Shown here: piece after piece, positions 58,789-64,000 of the stretch
How the letters are laid out: every line of letters begins with the position of its first letter
How positions within the stretch are numbered: the first letter of the stretch is position 1
Assembly (NCBI GenBank): GCA_965153455.1
Contig: OZ234498.1
Location: 19,716,001 to 19,780,000 of the forward strand
Source: Sphagnum compactum
Taxonomy: Eukaryota; Bryophyta; Sphagnopsida; Sphagnales
DNA: 64,000 nt
Direction of reading: 5' to 3'
Made by a program: the position numbers and the translations under genes
Notes under the pieces: generated by a model
What the model was told of the DNA's origin: nothing
Databases searched by the model: none
Seen by the model: the letters and a program-made list of their open reading frames with translations, nothing else

Positions 58789-59159
58789 TTGTAATGCTTC
58801 TACGGGCAGTTACTGACATGACTAGCTTGGATACCTGAATGAAATTTCTGGCAGATTGTTATTTGTGAGACCCAATAAACATTGTCCCACAAGAACTTAT
58901 TTCTGTAGAAGTCCAACACAAATACGAAGAATTGCAAGCTGATTACATGAGAGCATTCAGGTTGCAAAATTCTAAAATTCAAAGAAAAGATGCATTCCGA
59001 TGCTAAACAAGCACAAAATATTTAACCTCAGGTCTTCATGACATCTACTAAACCCTAGCATATTTGCTACACACAATGCACAATCTGCCACACATGCCTT
59101 CTTCACTGCCCTTAATTCACATTTAACTTGACATGACCTTCTTTCCCATTCTTTATTAA

Positions 59160-61530
59160 GTCTCCTACAGTGAAATTCCAAGGACTGTTTCTTACTAATT
59201 TTGAGTGGAAGTCCTTTTTGGAACACAGGAAGTGGATTCCGAACAACTCCCTCCCTCATTGGGATTGACCATCGACCCTTCATAATTGAGCACCAAGTGG
59301 TGCAAGAACACATTCATGTAAGTGCGTGCTCCACGCCAAGACGTATCTGTGGCCCACCTCCAAATGGCATGTAAGTGAACGGTGGCGGTCCTAGTCATTC
59401 AAACCAATTAGGATCAAATCTTTCTGGATTTGGGAAAAATTGTGGTGACATGTGTGAGCGCCCAAGATGCCAAAATAGCTGCAAACACAACAAATAGGAG
59501 TCAGAAGGGATGTTTTCAAAACAAAAGAAGACATCTTTAGCAACTAAGACATGTTAAGGATATATAACTGCCTAGAAGTGACTTCCAAGGCAGCATCATA
59601 CAAATGTCTTATCAATGTGGCTTGTGGTAATCATGGAAGTGGTCATTCAATCTTGATCCACTACCCTGATAACTTATTGCAATACAAATCTGCTAGTTGG
59701 AGCTCATATGCATAAGACACGGTACTGAGCTGCTAGAAGTAGCTAAGCTAGAATGGTGTTGTACAATTAAGTATGAGAGTACTCAGAGGGCCTTTCAACC
59801 TTCCTTGGGGCAAGGGACAAATGTCTTGGTCACAATTCGGGTTTTAATTATCCACCACCAACATAGAGAAATCAATACCCTAGTTGGAAGGATTGATTTC
59901 ACAAAATTGGGGAAATGCTAGTAAAGAGAACAAATGTCGTTCATCACACTTAAAAATTTGTTAAGGCTTCAACCTTCTTTAAAAACATAAAAAAAGCTAA
60001 TAGCTTCTTGTTCTTGAAGCATCATCAACTTAACCTCCAGCCTTTTGGAATTGTGAATCCTTCGTATTCAAATTCTTTGACACATTCTCAAAACCCTGTC
60101 TCAACTGCAGGCTGTACACGTAAACACTCTTGAATCACTTGCCATGTGTACTTCATTTTCCGGGTGTCATCCCAATTTAGTGATGACCCAGCTTTTGCAA
60201 CTGCTACTTCCTTTTGCTCTGTAAATTATGCACACATTTAAGCCTTAAAACAAAGATCAGACACACCTGCCTTAAAAACCAACCCATCCAAGGAGGTATA
60301 TAAAGTTGAAATCCAATATTGTGAATTAGTATGGAGCATTATTACCAGGTCTACACTATTTTTCAATTCTTTGAATAAAGTAACATCTCACTAGACATAT
60401 TTTTACCTTTGATAACTTGTTGTAAGCATCGTGGATTAAGAAATAGGTACTTGAGTACGTGAAGAAACCTTCCCTTCTTCCATGTCCTGCCATTGCAACA
60501 AATGATATATGCATACACAAATTTTCAAATTGGTAACATCTACCCTACACTACAACAAACGATACAAAAAACCCAACACAATAGTAGTTCAAGGCAACCA
60601 TGAGCACCTATGAAATTTATCATCACACCTAGAAAATCCAGATACTTAAATCTCACATGAGAAGCCTAGAAAACATCTTCACACCAAACTTTCATCTTAG
60701 AAAAAAGGAAATAATTTTGAATAGCTCTCATTTACCTTGCACCTCTGACATATAATTGTGTCCAGTGTAGAAAGAATGCGATCACAGGATAGCTTGGCAT
60801 TGTGATAGGAAGTGCCAGGAAAATCAATTGGTGGCAGTCCAATCCCTTGTGACAATGTGAAAAGATCATGTTCCAACGACCAGAATTGAGGGCCTTCTGT
60901 GATACTGAAAAAGAGATCAGCTGCCAAAGCAAATGTGAATTGTTTTATTATTGCAAACACCATAATTTCGTCTTTCCCTTCTCAAAATTTGACAAAAGGG
61001 TCTCTCACCAACTTCTCCATTCTAGGCACAAAACTTTGTAGGCCATCTGGACCAAAGAAGGATGTAAAAATATGATGTGCATGCCTGTGTACATCCAAAA
61101 ACCAAAAAAGTCCTTGAATTAACCCTATCAACTCATCATCTATAAATTTCAGGGGTATTGATGTGTTAGAGTTTACAGATCAATTCTCAAAAGAGACTTT
61201 GAAAAGGAGTTGAACAATAATGCACTATTAGGTAGCCTACTGCTCAATGTTTATTGCCTCAACAACCTTATAAAATCACTCCCACAACCATATGTAAAGT
61301 AATGAAATGTGTTAGGATATGGGAAGAAGGATCATGGGTTTACTTATGTTGTTCGCCTGTTTTGTTCATAAGGCTGTTTGGGCCAAATAGTTTTTTTATA
61401 GGTGAAGGCCATGAGTTTTGCATTAGCTTGTTCTCATTGGCAAACAAAAACTTTTCCCGTCTGGTGCACCCACAGACACTGCCGGAGAAAAGAGAAGATG
61501 GGTCTTGAATACCTGGACCAAGTTTGACAC
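59160..61530 (-). pseudogene. Cytochrome P450 pseudogene, CYP716/CYP725-like
   Basis: Minus-strand fragments in gene order: VFKTHLLFSPAVSVG and FLFANENKLMQNSWPS with LFGPNSLMNKTGEQHK (61530-61342). Then, after an intron in matching phase, HHIFTSFFGPDGLQSFVPRM, a TGA where Trp is expected (KF*EGKDE), FALAADLFFSITEGPQF and LPPIDFPGTSYHNAKL (61090-60737). Then DMEEGKVSS (about 60485), KYTWQVIQECLRVQP (K-helix ExxR) with stops after it, and PNPERFDPNWFE, stop, PFGGGPQIRLGVE. The heme-ligand Cys of FxxGxRxCxG is Arg here. A frameshift precedes PLPVFQKGLPLKISKKQSL. The I-helix was not found. Live relatives are ER-bound mono-oxygenases of triterpenoid or diterpenoid metabolism. This copy is dead; subfamily assignment is inference. 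Confidence 0.88.
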
Positions 61531-61693
61531 CAAAAATCTTCATAAGACTATGAGGGCAGTCATGAACTATTATTACATTACAAAGTTGAAATTTTGCTCA
61601 TGTCATGTAAGTAGTTTTGACACAGACGCTTACATGCATACAATCTCTAAAGCATTCACAACAAGTAGATATAATTAAAACAGTGATGATAAG

Positions 61694-61729
61694 ACTATAC
61701 AATATACCTACATAGGTATATTGTATAGT
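61694..61729. repeat. Perfect 17-bp-arm palindrome
   Basis: Arms ACTATACAATATACCTA and its exact reverse complement are separated by only CA. Not associated with a recognised gene or element end; it lies just 5' of the P450 pseudogene. Confidence 0.97.
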
Positions 61730-63420
61730 GAATTTCCAATTTACTGAAACCACTTCACATCTTGTGAGAGATAAAAAAACTTGTCTCCAGCAACCAAAAT
61801 GGACTTGAAAAATGTAAAGAATGTAACCTATGTTGAAACTACATGGATCTGGATGCGGTAATTACTGAGACTGAAACCTTCCCAAAATCTGCACTAGAGT
61901 GACCTCAACTAACAAAACTGTCACAGCAACAATCTCTGAGTTCCTACGTCTGACACACTACTGTTTTTCTTTCACCATCTCTCTCACTTCTGCCTCCTCC
62001 TCCTCTTCGTTACTGATCATGAAAATCACACACACACATCCTCACTAGCAAATTCTGTAGCTTCTTCTTCTTCTTCCGGACGTGCTCATGCCCAATATTC
62101 CAAATGAGGTACCTATTTTTCGCTTTGTTCTTGTCACTTTTGTTGTGGTTGAAATTCTTCAGGTTGAGGATGGCAGAGTTTAATGAACCCACAAAAACTA
62201 CCTAACTTCTTCTTCTACCACTTGTGGGTGATTTTTCTTTGGCAGGTGTTAGTCTTTGCTGTGCCTTCTACCAGCCTCAGCAAACGGAGCAAAAATGCTG
62301 GGCCGAACCCATTTTGCCGCACCAGTGGAGTTGCTCTTACGAATATTAATTCATAAGGCTTGGAGGAAAACCTGGTCTAATACCAAGCAGAAATACGAGG
62401 CCTTATGAGTTTTATATTTCTGGAGACGGATTTTCCTGTAAGGCAAGAGCAGTACATTGAGGCAAGTACCTCTGAGTTTTGGAGCAACTGTGGGTGATGA
62501 AATATATTTTCTGTTATCATTCCACCAATTAGCTGAAAACTTGCTTTGTCTTGCAGTAAAAGAAAGTATTGCAGAGGTTAGTGATTAAAAGTAGCAAAAC
62601 AAATGGCAGCAGAGCATTTCAACTACAAGGATGCACTCACATCATTTCCTTGCGTTGTTGGGTGAAGAATTATGTAAATGAAACACTTGCTGTAGAGTTG
62701 GACTTGAGGGCACTAAAGGATTAATGGGGTTGGATTTTTGCTGGAATTGAATCTCCCGGTGGAGCTAACCTGCTGGAGCCTGCTGTAGTTCAACTGAAGA
62801 TGAGCGCTCTTTTACACTTACAGGACACCCAAAAGAGATTGATTACTTGTGACTCTTCCTGCTGAAAGCTTGCAGTTCTGGTATTCTCAGGCTGGACAGA
62901 GGAAGGTTGAGAGTATGGTGAGAGAGGTGACAGGGTTGTTGAGGAAGTGAGTGGATATCTATCGCTCTTACCCAACTTCAAGGGTCAATGTAGACCTTTA
63001 TTGATGTCTAGGTTAAGGTTTTCCTCATCAAGTTCATACCTCCAAAGCCTGGCTCAATTCATATTATATACTTATACAAACATGATGGAGGAAACAAAAT
63101 GAAACATGATGCAACTGTTGGAAAGCAAATTTGTTACAGATCCGCCCCACTGCAAGAGATTACCAAGCTCTGGAGCTAGTATCATTAAACCCACAAAGCT
63201 GCTTAACAACATTGATCTGCAGCACCACAGATCGGTCACCCAAATTCAGAAAGAAGGTTATATAGTATGTATATATATATATACTTCACAGCTTCACATT
63301 TTCAAGAGGAGGAAAACTGAAGAGTTCACCGAAGAGAGGGAATGTCAGTGATCATGACTGCATCATGGTTGTGGGCATGTGTGGCTCCTCTTACCACATT
63401 TGCACCCAAATAGCAATTTG
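61730..63420. other. No gene recognised
   Basis: Contains short CT-rich and GAA/TTC tracts (about 61990-62080) and a (TA)n tract near 63270-63282. No conserved coding motif on either strand. It may include 5' sequence of the former P450 gene. Confidence 0.45.
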
Positions 63421-63424
63421 TATT

Positions 63425-63735
63425 TTGTCCCAAAAATGTCAATTTTGAAGAAATGCAAGAAGCGAGCTCAATGAATATGTGAATATGGAGCTTGTTTTTC
63501 CAAAAGTAGGGTATGCTTTACACATACCAACATTTTGCACTGCAACTATATGATATTTATGATTTTTATTTTTTTTTGGCTTCAGATTGGTTTTTCACAT
63601 TGGAGGGATCCTGATTCCTAATGTGTATTTAGGTGTATTGTTAATTTTGTTTCATAAATTTTTTCATTCTTTTGTTCCCATAATTCACATGTGCTTCACA
63701 TGTTGTTCTCAATTCAATGCCACTTTTTATTTTCA
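63425..63735. repeat. Inverted repeat around the P450 pseudogene, right arm (empty MITE site)
   Basis: Reverse-complement partner of 57361-58015. It lacks the MITE and retains the single ATA target at about 63512. Confidence 0.9.
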
Positions 63736-64000
63736 TGTTAGCGTGAAAGCGCACTAAAATGAGCTAGGGGTGTCATTTTTTGAATTCTTAACAAGGAATG
63801 AGAATACTTACCGGAAACAGATGGTAGTGAAGTATGTGGTGAAAGTTGAAATTAATATGGGATGATAAAGTTGTCACTTTTCAAAAATTGTTTCCCTCGT
63901 ATGCCTAGCCTATCAACCTATTCATGGAACCTAGCTTGTTTCGTTGTCACATTCATTCATGACATTTACATAGACTTCTCTTCTCGTCACTCTCCCTTTT

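Overview
The window is nuclear DNA of a seed plant. It is AT-rich and dense in repeats, holds spliced genes with plant-type introns, and carries plant telomere-type TTTAGGG units. A decayed cytochrome P450 of the CYP716/CYP725-like group (CYP85 clan) hints at a gymnosperm. That is inference: no marker in the window settles the species.

Only two genes look intact, both on the minus strand. MRE11 (29284-37994) is the nuclease subunit of the MRE11-RAD50-NBS1 double-strand-break repair complex. I could place 20 exons with phase-consistent joins, and all phosphodiesterase motifs are present. An SBT2-like subtilisin-type serine protease (44924-49436) has 10 exons joining into an 821-residue open frame with signal peptide, inhibitor I9, peptidase S8 with Asp/His/Asn/Ser, PA and Fn3-like regions. 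Each gene appears to use one non-canonical GC-AG intron. The two genes have no evident functional link.

Layout: 1-8 kb is intergenic, with a 33-bp minisatellite, a 472-bp MITE and several dispersed direct repeats. At 8.5-16.8 kb lies a decayed MULE transposase gene split by a 5.68-kb inverted-duplicate CACTA element (9346-15024). That element has a 3-bp target duplication, and removing it in silico restores the transposase frame across the site. At 17-21 kb are repeat modules related to those left of the MULE. From 21 to 29 kb no gene is recognised, but there are low-copy repeats, one family of which also occurs inside MRE11 introns. MRE11 fills 29.3-38.0 kb. From 38 to 44.3 kb there are remnants of PIF1/Helitron-type helicase (two copies), Ty1/copia RNase H and hAT dimerisation coding. 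The subtilase fills 44.9-49.4 kb. From 49.5 to 57.3 kb nothing is recognised apart from simple repeats. At 57.4-63.7 kb a P450 pseudogene, which has lost its heme-ligand cysteine, sits between arms of a ~310-335-bp inverted repeat. One arm carries a 356-bp MITE whose empty site survives in the other arm.

No RNA gene or CRISPR array was supported. Splice sites are read by eye and have no transcript evidence.
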